Assembly (NCBI GenBank): GCA_037576195.1
Contig: CM075104.1
Span: 3,416,775 to 3,480,774 of the forward strand
Direction: 5' to 3'
DNA: 64,000 nucleotides
DNA from: Phytoseiulus persimilis
Taxonomy: Eukaryota; Arthropoda; Arachnida; Mesostigmata; Phytoseiidae
Shown here: one piece after another, positions 36,581 to 49,100 of the stretch
How the letters are laid out: every line of letters begins with the position of its first letter
Position numbering within the stretch: the stretch's first letter is position 1
The notes under the pieces: model-generated
What the model was told of the DNA's origin: nothing
The model's database searches: none
What the model saw: only the letters and a program-made list of their open reading frames with translations
Position numbers and translations under genes: made by a program

Positions 36581-37195
36581 GTGAGTGAAACGTCGCTTCG
36601 AAATCCTTCACGCTCCACAAAGCGTCCAACTCGAGTGATTGCATCGACAGGAAATCGTTTTTTGCGGAATGAACGAATAAAAAATCAGTGCGCAGCTGTC
36701 CATGTTCCCACTGATGTGTCTGTGGAAGGGCGAAATGTGTTTTCATGTCTTGTTCCTGAGATACGTAAGGATTTACGGTCAAAGTAGTCAGACGATTCGA
36801 CGATGAAAATCATCTTCCCGTCGTGCTCAGAGCCATTCGTGAATCAGATTCTATCTCTCCCGACACTACGAGAAAAAAGAGACAGAAAATAAGTTTCGAC
36901 CGATCGCGCGCGCTCTTCCCCATCGATCCGTTTCCACGGCCGAGAATATTGTATTAATTAAATGCGGCCGGACATCGCGAGATAGAGTAACGTCGATGCG
37001 GGAAAGGCGGGGTGCGATAACACCGAGCGAAGCAGGTGCGGCGGAGGCACGGACCAAACCGAACTTGAGCGGAGCGAAGGCCGGGACGCAACGAGGGCGA
37101 AAACTAAGACCCGAACGGGGACGAAATGGGTGGGCATGTAATGAAGAGAGACGTATCGCTAACAACAAGATTGATTTGACGACGAATTATTTCAG

Positions 37196-37399
37196 ATGGC
37201 CGACCTGGAGAGAGGAAAGAATCGGAATTCATCACTGAGCAGACTTTCACGCCATCTCTTGACGGATCGTTTGTCGTCGAAGCTAGCGAGCCCTGCTTCG
37301 TCATCGGCCCCAACGTCTGTTGATGAAGGTTGGCTTTCGCGATTGTTTGGATGTGGCGATACAAAGCCTCTCGGAGAGGAAGCTGACGAGCTCAACTAG
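37196..37399 (+). CDS. Candidate small protein (67 aa) starting at an exon boundary
   Basis: The ATG lies directly behind a good acceptor, ACGAATTATTTCAG|ATG, and the frame runs 67 codons to TAG. The protein begins MADLERGKNRNSSLSRLSRH, has a serine/alanine-rich centre and ends WLSRLFGCGDTKPLGEEADELN split by a glycine/cysteine turn, an acidic C-terminus of real-protein character. G/C third positions are about 55 percent. This fits a gene whose first exon is non-coding. The other two frames are also open for 40 or more codons here, so the assignment is uncertain. No family recognised. Confidence 0.28.
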   Translation: MADLERGKNRNSSLSRLSRHLLTDRLSSKLASPASSSAPTSVDEGWLSRLFGCGDTKPLGEEADELN

Positions 37400-38823
37400 A
37401 TCGTCGTTTGCTTTCCGGTGGAATTTCGCTCTAACACAGCTGTCGAGAGGAAGACGCACGACGCGTTTCCCTTCAAGTGTTATCGGGTTGGCCCGGTCGC
37501 GATTCTGCCAGGGGTGTGGCTTGGAAGCCCGGGAGGGGAAACGCGTAGTCCACCGGACAGGAATTCAAGTTTCGGGCATATCCCATCGTCGCCAGTCGAC
37601 CATCGAGCCAGCTATCCAACCGCCTCCTCTGGGATAAGCGGGGCGGCCAGCCGGTGGACCGCGGCCCTGACCGGAGTCCATTGTGAGCCAGCCGGGCATA
37701 CAGCCGACTATGGCATCGACGTCGCGTGGCTCCTTGAGAGTTGGTTCTCGTTGGCTTAAAAGTGTGCATTGAAACAAAGTTTTTGCTCATCAGCCGGTCG
37801 GCCCGTCCGTCTGTCTGGCCGGCGAGTCCTCTGCCGGCTCCGAGCGGCATTATTCGAGGTAAATGAGCCGGACTCGTCCAAGATGAGAGAGCATTACTTG
37901 GCCATTATAGCGCACAGCCCTCGTCCACAAAAGTGAGGAACACGGTGAGGAACGAAAAGCGCGAAGAAAGGGAGACAGTCGGCCGGTCCCCGCCCGTCCC
38001 TGTGCCTGCTGCCGGCCGCCTCAATGTTTTCCGGTGTTCTCAACTCGTACCTCTGACGTTTTTACGTCTTTATATTCGCACGCACAAACTCCTCCGACAA
38101 TGGAGCCTCTCCCACTACCGCCGCTGCCAACAACATTACCTTCGTCTACAGCCATCACCTCTCCTACTATAACCATCCACTACTGCTACCCACACGGCCG
38201 CCGCTCCGGGTACAGCTGCTGCTGTTGTTCGGTTCCTCTTCCGTGTTTTCCTCGTGCAGAGCGTGCTGCTCTTCTCTCTCTCTCTTTCATCCGTTTTTTT
38301 GTGGACGAGTGTGAAAATGTAGATTAGTTCCTTGGTTTCTGAGCGGCAGCAGCTCCGCAAACTTTTGCTTCGAAACTCAACAAGGAAATCTGGAGTTTTT
38401 TGCTCAGGCTCGGGAGCTGTTTCCCCAGACATCCCGTAATGAAAGCTCCCAGAACGATAGCGATACCAAATGAATTTTCCCTCTGGGCACCTCCGTTGAT
38501 GGAACAGAACTCGGGCGAAATTCATTCCCCTCGAAGAACTAGCCGCAAAACGGTACCCGACGAGAGTCGTTCTGCCATCGGTCGCACCCATGATTTGCGA
38601 TCGAGTTGGTCCAGACGATGCGCGGTCTGAGCCCCGACTCTGTGATTTGTGTCTTCGCCTGTCTTCGGTTGGAAAGTTCGCTCCGACTCGGTCGCTTCCG
38701 TCGCTCCGTAGCATGCTGGAGGAATAAATTTTTAGACTTCGCGAAAAGTCCTTGAAATGTGTTTGGGCGTGGAGAGATGGCCTGTAGTTTGCGGAAAGCG
38801 TCTCCGGCTAATTTGCGTTTCGG
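37400..38823. other. Gap without a supported gene
   Basis: A four-base-register block (GGTCGGCCCGTCCGTCTG type) lies at about 37790-37840 and a TC-rich run at 38273-38285. An AATAAA on the plus strand at about 38724 could end a transcript, but none is shown. A 192-codon minus frame (38136-38714) has no further support. Confidence 0.5.
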
Positions 38824-39252
38824 TCACTGCAGTTGTGGTGCAAATGGGGTGCGGCTGGCACCAGCCCAACATCGCAAGTTGTTCCTATTCTTGAGGCGAA
38901 CTTGTGTCAAGGGGATCAAGGAGAAGCAGAAGAAGAGCGAGCGATTCGGACAAGCCGACGACGGAGACCAATGGGAGGAGGGCCCAGAGTCCCTTCCGGG
39001 CCGGATGTAGAGAATTTTTGGTTCGGCCGAAAGGGTCTTGCCCGCTACCATTCCCCCATGGCGCATCAACAAAGAAACAAGAGCAAGAAGAAGGAAAACA
39101 TTCTGCACCAACACCGCTTGGAGCACAGAGCAGCTTCGGCTCGCCCGCGGCTCGGACGCTCCCGCGATGACTTGGATCGTTACGGTTTCCTCGATTACTG
39201 CGATCTTGGATGTTTGCATGCAATGATCTGGATCGCCACGGAGGGAGCCCAT
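38824..39252 (-). CDS. Candidate 142-residue ORF with one predicted membrane segment
   Basis: An ATG at 39252 opens 142 codons. In the first 85 codons about 62 percent end in G/C. The N-terminal part is natural (near SKIAVIEETVTIQVIAGASE), and residues about 47-62 form a hydrophobic run (AVLVQNVFLLLALVSLLM) long enough to span a membrane. A second shorter hydrophobic stretch lies near residue 105 (LFFCFSLIPL). A 224-codon plus-strand frame (38833-39507, TTG start only) overlaps it and has comparable codon bias at 39010-39240. At most one is coding. No family recognised. Confidence 0.23.
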   Translation of the reverse strand: MGSLRGDPDHCMQTSKIAVIEETVTIQVIAGASEPRASRSCSVLQAVLVQNVFLLLALVSLLMRHGGMVAGKTLSAEPKILYIRPGRDSGPSSHWSPSSACPNRSLFFCFSLIPLTQVRLKNRNNLRCWAGASRTPFAPQLQ

Positions 39253-42200
39253 CGAGAAGAATTTGCAGAGCCTCAGAGCAGAATTTCAGAATGGACGAAA
39301 AAATGTCGCAGCATCCTTATTGAAGCTGAATGGCGACGTCAAAGCGGGCTCCTTTCAAACGGAAAGTCGGTCTCGAAAGTTGTACCTCACGTAGATGGAC
39401 GCAGGGAGCGGGTCGGAGAGAGAATAAGGATCCGAAATAGTGGGTGTTCGGACGCCTCAAGCCGCCGAGCTAGAAATGGATTGAATCCGTCTTCTCTTCC
39501 TCCGTAAGGATTTTCCAAATCCCCGGCGGAGAAAAATAGCCGACTGCTTGCCGTCTCTGTGTCCCTCCTCAGCTCCCGAAAAAGAGGACGGAGGAAGGCT
39601 ACGGGAAGCTGAAGTGGGGCCGGGTACGTCGCGGACGAGAGCGGGAAGAAAAATGATTTTTCAAAAGAGGCGCCTTGAGAAATAACCAAAGAATTTACTC
39701 CTGTCTGGAAACAGCGAAAAAACGATGGGATACGACTGAAAGCCTATGAGTCAACGGGAGAAGCGCCCCGGAGCGGGGAAGGACAACGGCGCAGCAACAA
39801 CGGGAGTAAATATTCGGAAAACACCTACTGCGGATCAAACGAATCCGCGGGCTTTCAGGGGAGCCGAGCGGCATTCGTGTCTTCTCTCTCTTTTCCCGTT
39901 CGACTGCACCCTTCGAACGGAGGAGTAGCCGGGGTTCCCGAACGATTCGACACCGATTCTCGAGAGATATTCATCCGTCATTCGGAAGGACGTTTTACGA
40001 GTGGCCACCGAGAGTAGATCCCGCAGGAATACCCCCCTCGTCGTTTCCGGCTCCTGAAACCCGGAGTTCAACTCTACTCGGAGATGGCTCTCGTAACGGT
40101 CTTTCTAGAATACTGCGGTCGCATGAGCTGGCCAACGGAGAACTCCCGGGAAAGGGACAGCGCTCAGCTCCGCGTCTAGATGAAGACGAGTTCTGACCCA
40201 GGTTCGAAAGCCTGACCCGAAAGAAGATGAGGATCAGGAGGGAAGCGCGATCATGGTCCAAACATTTGGCGCGACGCCGCCTCGACGCTGTCGGATTTCC
40301 ACCTCTGACGCCCTTGCTTCGAGGATATTCTCGACGGTTCTCATTCTCTTTGGCCGTGAGTGTCCGTCGCAGGTCAGAGTGCAAATTCAAGGCCTTTGAC
40401 GCCTGCGTCTGGCCGACCTCCGGTTCCCAGCCGTCGCACCATAGTCTACGAACACCTCTCAAGTTGAGAAGAAGCAGAAATAGCTTGATGCTCATGAAGA
40501 AGTCCTCCTAGTAGCATGGGTTTGAGCCTGGAACTCAGTGAATATTGGGTATGTAGATCCGTCAAACTCAAATCGGTACTGTTGCGGTTGGCTCCCGTGC
40601 AGCGGCGGCGCGTCGAGATCAGACGCCGGCGCAGGCGAACGGAGGGCTGAGCTGACGGGCTGAATGAGCTGGCTGCAGCGGTGACCAGCACGAACATTCG
40701 AAAATTCCCAGTACGATCGGGGAAGAGGGATTGAAACTTGTTACTGCAGAGTGAGGTTAATGCTACTTACGTGTACCAGAACTACCATCGGAGCTTCTCG
40801 CGGGCACGTTTCGCGCACCCCTGCTAGATGCTTCGCAACTGATTTCGTAGCTCTCGCAGCCGTAGGCGATATCGATAGCGAGCCCCAAGTACCCTCATTT
40901 GCTTCCAGGCAGCAGCGAGGAGCTTGAGCTTCACTCGTTACTTCTCTGTCGGATCGTTCCTTTCTTCCAGCGCGCGACGAGAGAGACTTTGGTGCATGCT
41001 GAGCGCGAAAGTGGTTGTCATTGACTGAGCGCACGTGAGTTTGTTCACAAACGGAAGCGTCCGTCGCACTTCCAAAGTGGAGAGCGCTGTGTCGCCGTCT
41101 GGCTTTATGTAAACCCGCCATTTTGGCTGCTTATTCTCAACGCGAGCCAACCGCAACAGTACCCTCAAATCTTGTAACATCTACCTTCACGGGGCTCGGT
41201 GACGTCCGGAAACCGGGTACGCTTCCGCCATTGTTCCGTGAATCAATGATCGTCGGAAAGTGTGAACGGTGACAGTTCCAAGGTTTTGTTTGAGCAAACG
41301 ATTCAAGCATTGGTCATTGCTTGGACATGTCGTTGTTGAATTGTCGAAAAGCCGAAATTGATGCCGTCTTCTGCGGCTCCGCTTGCGGTTCGTCTGTTGA
41401 ATCGGAGACATGAATCTGTCGTCGGGGATCTGTTGCCTTGCAATAAATCCATTGCACAAACAGCGGAAAGCAGCAATGGAAGCTCACTGTAACGACACTT
41501 TGATATATTCGGCAAGTTTCTCTCGCTCGCTCGTCCACGTTTTGAGCGCCCCGGTTATCCCGCTCTCGCTGATTTTCGAGTCGACTTCTCACATGGCGCA
41601 GCAGCCGGTTAGCGGCAGCCGAGCGGGAAACCTTGTTGGAGACGACGCGATCGGATCGAATGTTTTATTTATATCCGAGGTGACACAACAACTTGATGCC
41701 GTGACAATTTCCATCTCTTCCCCCCTCACTCACCATCCCTCATTCCGACGTCCGGTAGGAAACCCTCCATGCTCCTCTCCCTCCTCCATCCCTCCCCTTC
41801 CCCTCGAGAGCGACTTGCTTCACCCGGAATCTCGATCCAAGCTTGCCGATCATGACTTCGAAACTCCGGAACGAGTGTCGGGTCGAAAATGAAAACTGGA
41901 TCTCTGGATCGAATCCCTGAGCCCCTTTGGCTGAATCTCTGGCTGCTCGCTCAGGAATTGTTCTTCCTGGAGTAAAACGCATCAGTTGTGAAGTTTCGGG
42001 CGGCGGCTCGAACGTTCGACAGTCGAGCTGGTTCACAAAAGGGTCGAAGTTCGTCGACGCCTGTTCTGCCTCCTTGTTCGTCCCTTTTTCTCTTCCTCCG
42101 TATACTTCTATTTGCAATATTTCCGTTTCTCAGATATTGGTATCGGTCGGCTTCCATCGGCCGGGACGTGCGACTATGGTAGTCGTGGCCGATTCCCCGC

Positions 42201-43147
42201 TCGTCGTCGTAGGCGACGCCTCGTACGGAGAACTGTTCGACTTATTTAGGATTCAAATTGGAGAGCGTGCTGCAGAGCTGAGGCTTGCATTTGCTCCGCG
42301 CTCGGCTCCACGCCTTCGGTTCAGTGCCGCTTCGCAGACTCCAGGAGACCTATACCGCCACTGCCGCCGCCGATCCTTCCGTTAGTCAACCAGGCGAGCA
42401 AGCTCGAGCTCTCGGGCCATCGGAGTTGTTCCGCAGTAGGACAGCGGGGCTCCGGTAGCAGGAGCTCTTTCTGAGTAGTCCTTGCTCCTTGCCGGCTCCC
42501 AACACACCTGTCACCAATCGGCCTCGTCTAGCGGAAGCTTTCGTCGATCCGTTCGGAGATCTCTTACGTCGATCAATCCCCCTTTCCCCGCTATAACGGC
42601 CGAACGAAGAACCGGTCCCACAGAAACAAGAAAGGAAGGCTCTGGCCCCCGAGTCGCGAACCCTGGATTTCCGGAACGAACGTTTGTGCTACGTCCGTCG
42701 CTCACTTCTCATGCCCAGAGAGAAGATATCCGAGTTTCAACCTTCTGCGAACCAGAAGGTTCTGCGAGAATTGCATTCGATTTCGGGCGCCGTCTTTACG
42801 ACAAACTATCCGAACCCACTGTATAGTGCTTGTTGGTGGTCTCAAAGAACTTTTCCTCTCCCCCTCACGGATTGTTGGATCGTCACTGGAGCTGGGACTT
42901 CAAATAAATGGGCCCGATCAACCTCGTGCAACTTCCAAGTTCCCATCGCAAGCCAGAATAGAAACAGACTTCGAGGACACAGAACCGCGAGAAGTCCGTC
43001 AGGGGAGTTTAGATTCAGGCAATTACTACGAGCACGATTGATGACCGTCGGACTTCATCATATTTCTAGGATTTCGGGTCCTCTGTGTCGATGTGGTCGG
43101 CGCACGGCCCCCACTCGGCCATGGGTCGCCGCCTGCCCGTTGGTTCG

Positions 43148-43176
43148 GCCGACCGGCAGTCAGTCTGTCGGTCGGC
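43148..43176. repeat. Perfect 8-bp hairpin within a GGTC/GGCC-type block
   Basis: GCCGACCG (43148-43155) pairs with CGGTCGGC (43169-43176) around 13 nt. It lies in a longer degenerate tetranucleotide stretch (about 43120-43190). Confidence 0.88.
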
Positions 43177-43882
43177 TGAGCAAGCGCTCTGTAGGTCCGC
43201 ACTCGGAATTCGGAAGTTTTGGCGACGTGCCGCGCATTCATTGACGACCATTTACCGACGAACGAATCGTCGAGCGGATGGCTGGTGGCTAGCTGATGGC
43301 TTGGAGTAGTCCAGTGATCGTGTACAGGGAGAGAGACGATCGAGGTGGGGGCGAACAGCAAGATAGAAAGAACTTACTTCGGCATTTGTTTCATTGTGGA
43401 TCACTCTCACTCGAACGGCGCAGTCGAGCATTGACACCTCGTGACGTGCCGAGCTTACCTACGAGCTCATGCGTTGAATGCGCCGCTAAGCTGCTACGGC
43501 ACAACGTCCTCTGCTAAAAAGTCAGGAGTAGCATCCGCTTCAGAGAACAACGCCACCAGCAATAGAGCTACCCGAGGGCTCAATGTGGCTGCCGACAATC
43601 GACCCCGTTCGCCAGAGCAGCAGCGACCTCCAATCTCTTCTGGCGGCCTCTCCTGCACCGTTGAGAGCAGCGGATCCCCCACCTCATTGTGGGACGACTT
43701 GATGATCGAAGTATTTTTCGGAAAAACAAGAGCATGAGTCCTGCTGCGCATCGTATGCGGCTATCCGGTACCAAGTCGTATTTCGTTATCGTGGCTATAC
43801 TCCCCAGGCCTTCGTGGCACCGTCTAAGCTGTTCAAACCGACTATGAGGAGCAAAATAGATCGAGGACCTGCAGCAGAGGGA

Positions 43883-43897
43883 GGGGGGGGGGGGGGG
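43883..43897. repeat. Poly-G run of 15
   Basis: Fifteen consecutive G preceded by GAGGGA. Confidence 0.97.
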
Positions 43898-44874
43898 CAA
43901 GGCGGAACCAAGCAATGCACTTGAGTTGGTGAATCCAGGGATTATCTTCGACTGCGGTCAATGAATATTTCTCGCCCGAACGTCTCGGGACAACGACATG
44001 GTGCTCAAGCTTTGCCTCTGAAATATTTCTCAGATAATCGTCGAGCTTCCAAGATTATTTGGAAGAACGCGGTTCGACCCCATGGTACCTGGGGGGGATG
44101 ACAAGGCGGGATCGAACCCGCGAGCTCAGGCAGAAAGCTGGAAGCCTTCCCGATGTACTCACCCCTCACCTATCGCAATACCTCCGATGTGAGGGCATGT
44201 TTGTCTATTCCTACGGCCCCGATCATATCGTCGGCAGCCTGTGTGTGAGGAGAGGTCCAAATGATGGATGCTGTCGGCATAGGGAGCGCATAAGATTTGG
44301 AGCAGCCCCCTTAGGCGCGCGACTTTCAAGTTCTCGGATCGCCGATATACTCCGCTTGACATGCAGTTTCCTCCTGAGAAAGGAGTTTCCCTCAGGAAGG
44401 GAAGGTCTTTGCATTTCTCGCCTCCTCCCCGATATGTACCCTCAACGACGCCTCTTTTTTGCGCTCTCTCATTTTCGAGTGCGTCAAATGCGGATTCCCC
44501 GCCGAGACCACCTTCATGTGCCGATTCCGCATGTTTCTTTCATTCTATCCGACCGTTTGCACATTCAGGCTCTGAACATTGGAAGTTTGCTACCAAGACC
44601 CTGGGTTTCTCAAGAAGTTCGAAGTCAAAGCTGACAGTTTGGCCTTCCCGAAAACTGCAGAGGGACTCGATACTCTTCGATGATCACGAGTCAGCAGAAT
44701 GAAAGTTCGGAGCCCTGGAAGGCAGCTAGGCCCACGAGGGTTGTCCTCGACGAGAGATCGGGGCCGTGGTTCTCCAAGACTCTCTCGATTCTCGATGTCC
44801 TTTTATTTGTCTCCCACGTCATCTCTTTGTTTCTCTGTCTGAATCTATTCCCCGGTCTGCGGACCCGAGAGAGC

Positions 44875-44901
44875 CACACACACACACACTCACACACACA
44901 C
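44875..44901. repeat. (CA)n repeat with one T interruption
   Basis: About 13 CA units with a single T at 44890. Microsatellite. Confidence 0.97.
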
Positions 44902-45357
44902 GACGACAGAACACAGAGCCGAATCCTAGAGGCTGGGACACTTCCGGAACATTAAACAGCGAATCTCCCACGCGGCTGGTGCCGCCCGCCGGCACCGAAA
45001 ACGTAGACCGACATGTCCTCATCATTCTCTGTTCTGCTGCTGCTGCTGATGTGACACCGGAACGATTGAAGCTGTTCGCTGCGGAGGTTAGGGTAGCGTC
45101 GACAAAGACGAGTTTGTTCACCTCTGATTCTTCCCCGCTGCCGTGACGTCATCGCCGGACGACTCCTGTTTTCTCATCGAACTATGGCCCATCAGAGGAG
45201 AAAGCGCGTCCGTTTCCAAGTGAATCCTCTCCGAATTTGCTCCCATTTCCCACCCGTGAGTTCTTCCTCCTGCCGTCCGAACGATAAAGAGAAAACTTGA
45301 AGAAGGGTCCCCTGTGTCCCGAGGGCGCTCCTCGAGCTCCGGCATCGGGGCTGTGTC

Positions 45358-46194
45358 GTGAATTCCCTGAAGTTTCCCCGTCTGGCCGGAACACGTCATT
45401 ACCTTCTGGCGCTTGAGGAAACTCGAAACCTCGAATCTGTGAACAACCGTCGACGTCACAAGTCCCCCTCCCAGGACCCGCTCCCCCCCCCCCCCCCCAC
45501 AAACGAGGTCCTGAGCAGGACGATAGTTCCGGGAATCGTCCGACAAAACGACCGTGTCCTGGAACTTCCAAGCGCCATTCGCGCAGACGAGCATTCATGC
45601 ATCTCGTGGAATGCTACGCGAGACTGTTTGGGTGACGTAAATCGCAACGATCAAGCCACCCACTTCTCTTTTCCCCGCCGATTGCGAACTAGAGCGCAGC
45701 CGCCTCTACGCGGAATGGCCCGGAATTTTTGCGGAGATCACGGCGATAACAACCTCAGCTCGTTTCCCTCTGGATCGGTCCGGAAACAGTCCTCGGGCCA
45801 CGGAATAGGCCGAACTGACGCAACATTGAACAACGCTCCGCAACGACGAGTTTTTCCTGGTGTGCTTGCTCTCCCGCGTCAGGGCGCATCTCGTTCGATA
45901 GGGAGGGAGAGGAGGATGCGTCGGGGTTCAGACTCGCTGAGTTGCCGGCTGTACGCTCCGCGTCGTTCTCTGCCATGGCGTATCCCAACGTCTACCCGTG
46001 AGGTCGGTCTGTATGGACGTAAGCAAGGTCCGGCGTATTGGTTCCTTAGCGAATCTCGATTCTCGTTAGAGCTGATTAGGCATGGCCGCCTGTGGAGTGG
46101 ACCATTGGATCTCGATAATACCCTCTGCCTTCACCGGCCGGTCGGTCGGCCTGCCTGCCTGCCAGGCGGCTGGTGGTGCCAGTTTGCTCACTAG
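45358..46194 (+). CDS. Longest open frame in the window (278 codons), doubtful
   Basis: The frame is open for 278 codons, but its first start-like codon is GTG and it runs through the 16-C tract at 45483-45498 as a proline run. The first ATG in frame is much further on (about 45714). The translation is arginine-, serine- and proline-rich after residue 110 and ends in a tetranucleotide-repeat block (about 46127-46180). A 158-codon minus frame (45118-45594) overlaps and reads more naturally, with a lysine/glutamate-containing C-terminus and a donor-like CAGAAG|GTAATG. Neither strand is established. Confidence 0.13.
   Translation: MNSLKFPRLAGTRHYLLALEETRNLESVNNRRRHKSPSQDPLPPPPPTNEVLSRTIVPGIVRQNDRVLELPSAIRADEHSCISWNATRDCLGDVNRNDQATHFSFPRRLRTRAQPPLRGMARNFCGDHGDNNLSSFPSGSVRKQSSGHGIGRTDATLNNAPQRRVFPGVLALPRQGASRSIGRERRMRRGSDSLSCRLYAPRRSLPWRIPTSTREVGLYGRKQGPAYWFLSESRFSLELIRHGRLWSGPLDLDNTLCLHRPVGRPACLPGGWWCQFAH
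45483..45498. repeat. Poly-C run of 16
   Basis: Sixteen consecutive C; run length may vary or be mis-assembled. Confidence 0.97.
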
Positions 46195-49100
46195 CTTGCA
46201 GGGAAGCAAAGCCGAGCCGCGCAAGCAAGAAACCAACAAGGCTTCATGCCTATTCCGCAACCCGTTATCTACCTATGGAGCTGCTTCTCCTATTGCTTGC
46301 TACCTGACTACATGTCGGCTGAATCAACCAGGATTACTCCTGATGAGGCTCCTTCTGAAATAACCCTAATATACGTTGGCTCTGCCGGAATCCTGCCCAC
46401 TCGCCAAGGTTTTGTGCTCTGCTGCAGCCTCGGGCCGTAAGCAGAGCTCCGTGATTACTCAAACGCGGCGAGACCACCACTACAATCGATAAAGCTGTCT
46501 GGGATGTTGCAAACGAGAACATACCGAGCTAGGTAGGGGCGTTGATTGAAAAACTTCGGGTATAGTGTGGATCGAGGAAGATACCGCTACTCGACTCGAA
46601 CCAGTCTCGCAGAACTCGACGAATCGCCGACAGGGGCTTTCCTTTTGGGTTGACCGAGAGCGAACGCGATGAAATCGTTCCGAAAATCGATGGCAAAGAG
46701 ATGACTCCGTTCTGGGATGTGGTTCCCACTCCCGATCCACGTCAGACGAATCTGTATTCTACCATTTCGGCCTGATCGAATGTCTGACTGAGGGGTGAAA
46801 CGTGGCCTGACCGCACGACAGACGGCGTTGCTGCTTGGGCCCAGCTAAATGTTAGAGCCTCGACTGTTTTGGTTGGGATCCGCTCCGCTCGCTCGAAGCA
46901 ATCTCCTCTCCAGGGGACATCGTCACAAGAGCGTGCTGCTTATCTTATCGGGCCTTCGAAATAATATTATAATGTTTAAGATACATCTAAAAGTGAAAGT
47001 CCATTTTCCTAGTGGCTGGGCGGCTCGTTCATCGTTGGGCAGATCGCCGTTCCGCGAATGATCGCGTCTCGAGGCTTCCCCTCTCATCTTTTTGTTGGAG
47101 CTGATGACAGAGCTGAGCCGACGCGGTCGACATCGATCTCTCTCCAATATCGTTTCGTTTGGAATGCTGAACACATTCGGACAATATCAGGAATTTATCT
47201 TGTTGGAGTTCGAGCCATGCAGCCGCCGCTTTGACAAAAACGCCACCCTCCCGACCTTCGTGAGATAAGCTGGCAACGCACGGTGATCCCGAAGCTGTTT
47301 TCGAGCGAGGCCGCTGGTTATATCACCGCTGCTTCCAACTTGCGCTAGTGGAGCATATTCCAATTACGTCCCCAGAGCCTCTGAACGACTCCGTCGAGAA
47401 CGCTGCGGTTCTGGAAATACTATAAACACTGCGCAGAATTCCAGGTGTAGGTACGACTTTCGGGCTCACTCGCATCCTCGTCAGCTGCTGCATTCGATTC
47501 GAGAAAGATTCATTGGGACGCAACCAGCGCGCGGGACAGGAGCCCGGCGGGAGGAGCCGCGTCTCCAGGAGTCGCAAGAGGTGCGCAAAAGCCACGAAGT
47601 TCGGTATCGGAATGGAGCAAAGCCAAACTTGAGATCGAGGAGGGAGTCGAACTTCGGGAGGGAAGAATTGATGACGTCCGTAGGCGTGCGTTCGAGAACG
47701 TTCTCCACGACCGGTGTCATTTGAAGCAGACGCGCTCTCGACGATATGCGAACCATAAATAATTCACGGGGCGAAATTGAATTACGTTGACCGGGGCCGC
47801 GGAACAAAAACGTCTGATAATTGGACGCTTAAGCTCCGGAATAAAGATGACTCCTGCGCGAACGGGTGAAGAGAGCCCCGGAACGAGCCGAGCTTGCCCA
47901 GCGCTCGTCGAGCTCGGTGATTTGTGATACAGATTTTTATGGAGGTAATTCGGTGGCGATATTTCGTCCGATCCGCGGCGGAAGTGGGGGTTGCCGATCT
48001 TGTCGTCAGACTTCCGGGACTTTACGAGCTCCGATACTTGCCCTCGAGAATCGAAGAGGTCACCCGCTTCAACTAGTAGACAGCAGCTCCTCCTTCGAGG
48101 AGGTCATTGAATTGTGTTCGGTGTTTTTCACTCGTTCTCCCTCCGATCCCCAGTGCGCTTCGAGGAGCCGGTGGGTGGGATCCGCGGCCGAACTCCCACT
48201 TCGATACTCGATTTTCCCTCCGAGTCCGGTTTTGTAACAATGACGACAACGTGCTCAAACGACCCGATTCATCTGGCATCGATCCGAGCGAGCTCAGTTG
48301 GTTCAATTTGGTTGCGGCAGCGGTTTCCCACGACGGAAGCAGCTCCTGACGCAGCCGGGGCCGGTAGTAGGAAATCTTGTAGCTCGAGCTCCGCAGTTTC
48401 ACGATGGAGTTCGAGGATCTGACTCATGTCGCTCTAGTGGTCATTCGACCGGCGAATGACCGTGTACGGCGTAGCCCGTCGCGCCGTGTTACGACGACCC
48501 CTGTTTCGACACTGAGTCGGTCCGCGCGGATAGTTCCGATCCGCCCTCTCAGGGCACACGTCCCAACAGGAACGAAACATGCCGAGTACCTGCAGTAGGC
48601 CAAATTATCCAAGTCGTGTGATTGAATCCAATTGAAGGCCCCACAAACCGTGATCACAATCCGACCCACACGCGGCGATGGACCTCGTAGACATCATAAT
48701 CAATGGGAGATCTGAGCACAGCTCAAAGCGTGTTCTCGATCGCAGGTGATGACAAGTCCAGTAGAATTTGATCTATTTCCCGCTAATCTTCGAAAGAAAG
48801 AGCTTCAAAGGCATTTTTCTGAGAGGGCGAGCGAAGCGATAGCATAGCAGGCTGATGATGCTCCTGCTCCGATTGGCGCATTTCTCTCCCACCGCGTCGC
48901 CATATTAGAGGGTCTCCCGAAAAGCTGCATGACTCTCAGAGTAGGTCTGGTCGAACGCGACGAGGTCTGATGTCGATGCATGCGGTCGTCGCGGTAGTAG
49001 TTATCCATACTCGACAACGCAATCATCGGGTTCGGTCCCGCTGTTGCAGTCGGTCGTCACGGTGGTGGTCATACGCAGCGTTCGTGGTCTTGGTAGTTTT

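Larger units (their letters stand above)
39253..45357. other. About 6 kb without a supported gene
   Basis: Many overlapping frames. Two on the plus strand (42482-42826 and 42684-43244) and a third ending at 43041 read plausibly but have background third-position G/C and no canonical splice sites. Contains the 15-G run, the hairpin at 43148-43176, the CA repeat at 44875-44901 and a pol III-like box pair on the minus strand near 44090-44175 that does not form a tRNA. Confidence 0.5.

Noticed and set aside
36366-36746. Long natural-looking minus frame opposite the 36489 exon
   Set aside because: Background third-position G/C (about 47 percent) and no splice-site support; kept only as a competitor.
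42482-43244. Three overlapping plus frames, one with a CUB-domain-like phrase (FTTNYPNPLYS)
   Set aside because: The phrase is not followed by the cysteine and hydrophobic spacing of a CUB domain, codon bias is background, and the frames contradict one another.
44090-44175. Minus-strand B-box-like GGTTCGATCCC with an A-box-like element upstream, suggesting a tRNA or tRNA-derived SINE
   Set aside because: The T arm closes only with a 6-nt loop, no acceptor stem or proper anticodon arm can be drawn, and no T-run terminator follows closely.
45118-45594. 158-codon minus frame under the longest ORF
   Set aside because: It runs through the poly-C tract as a glycine run, and two further frames of the same stretch look equally plausible.
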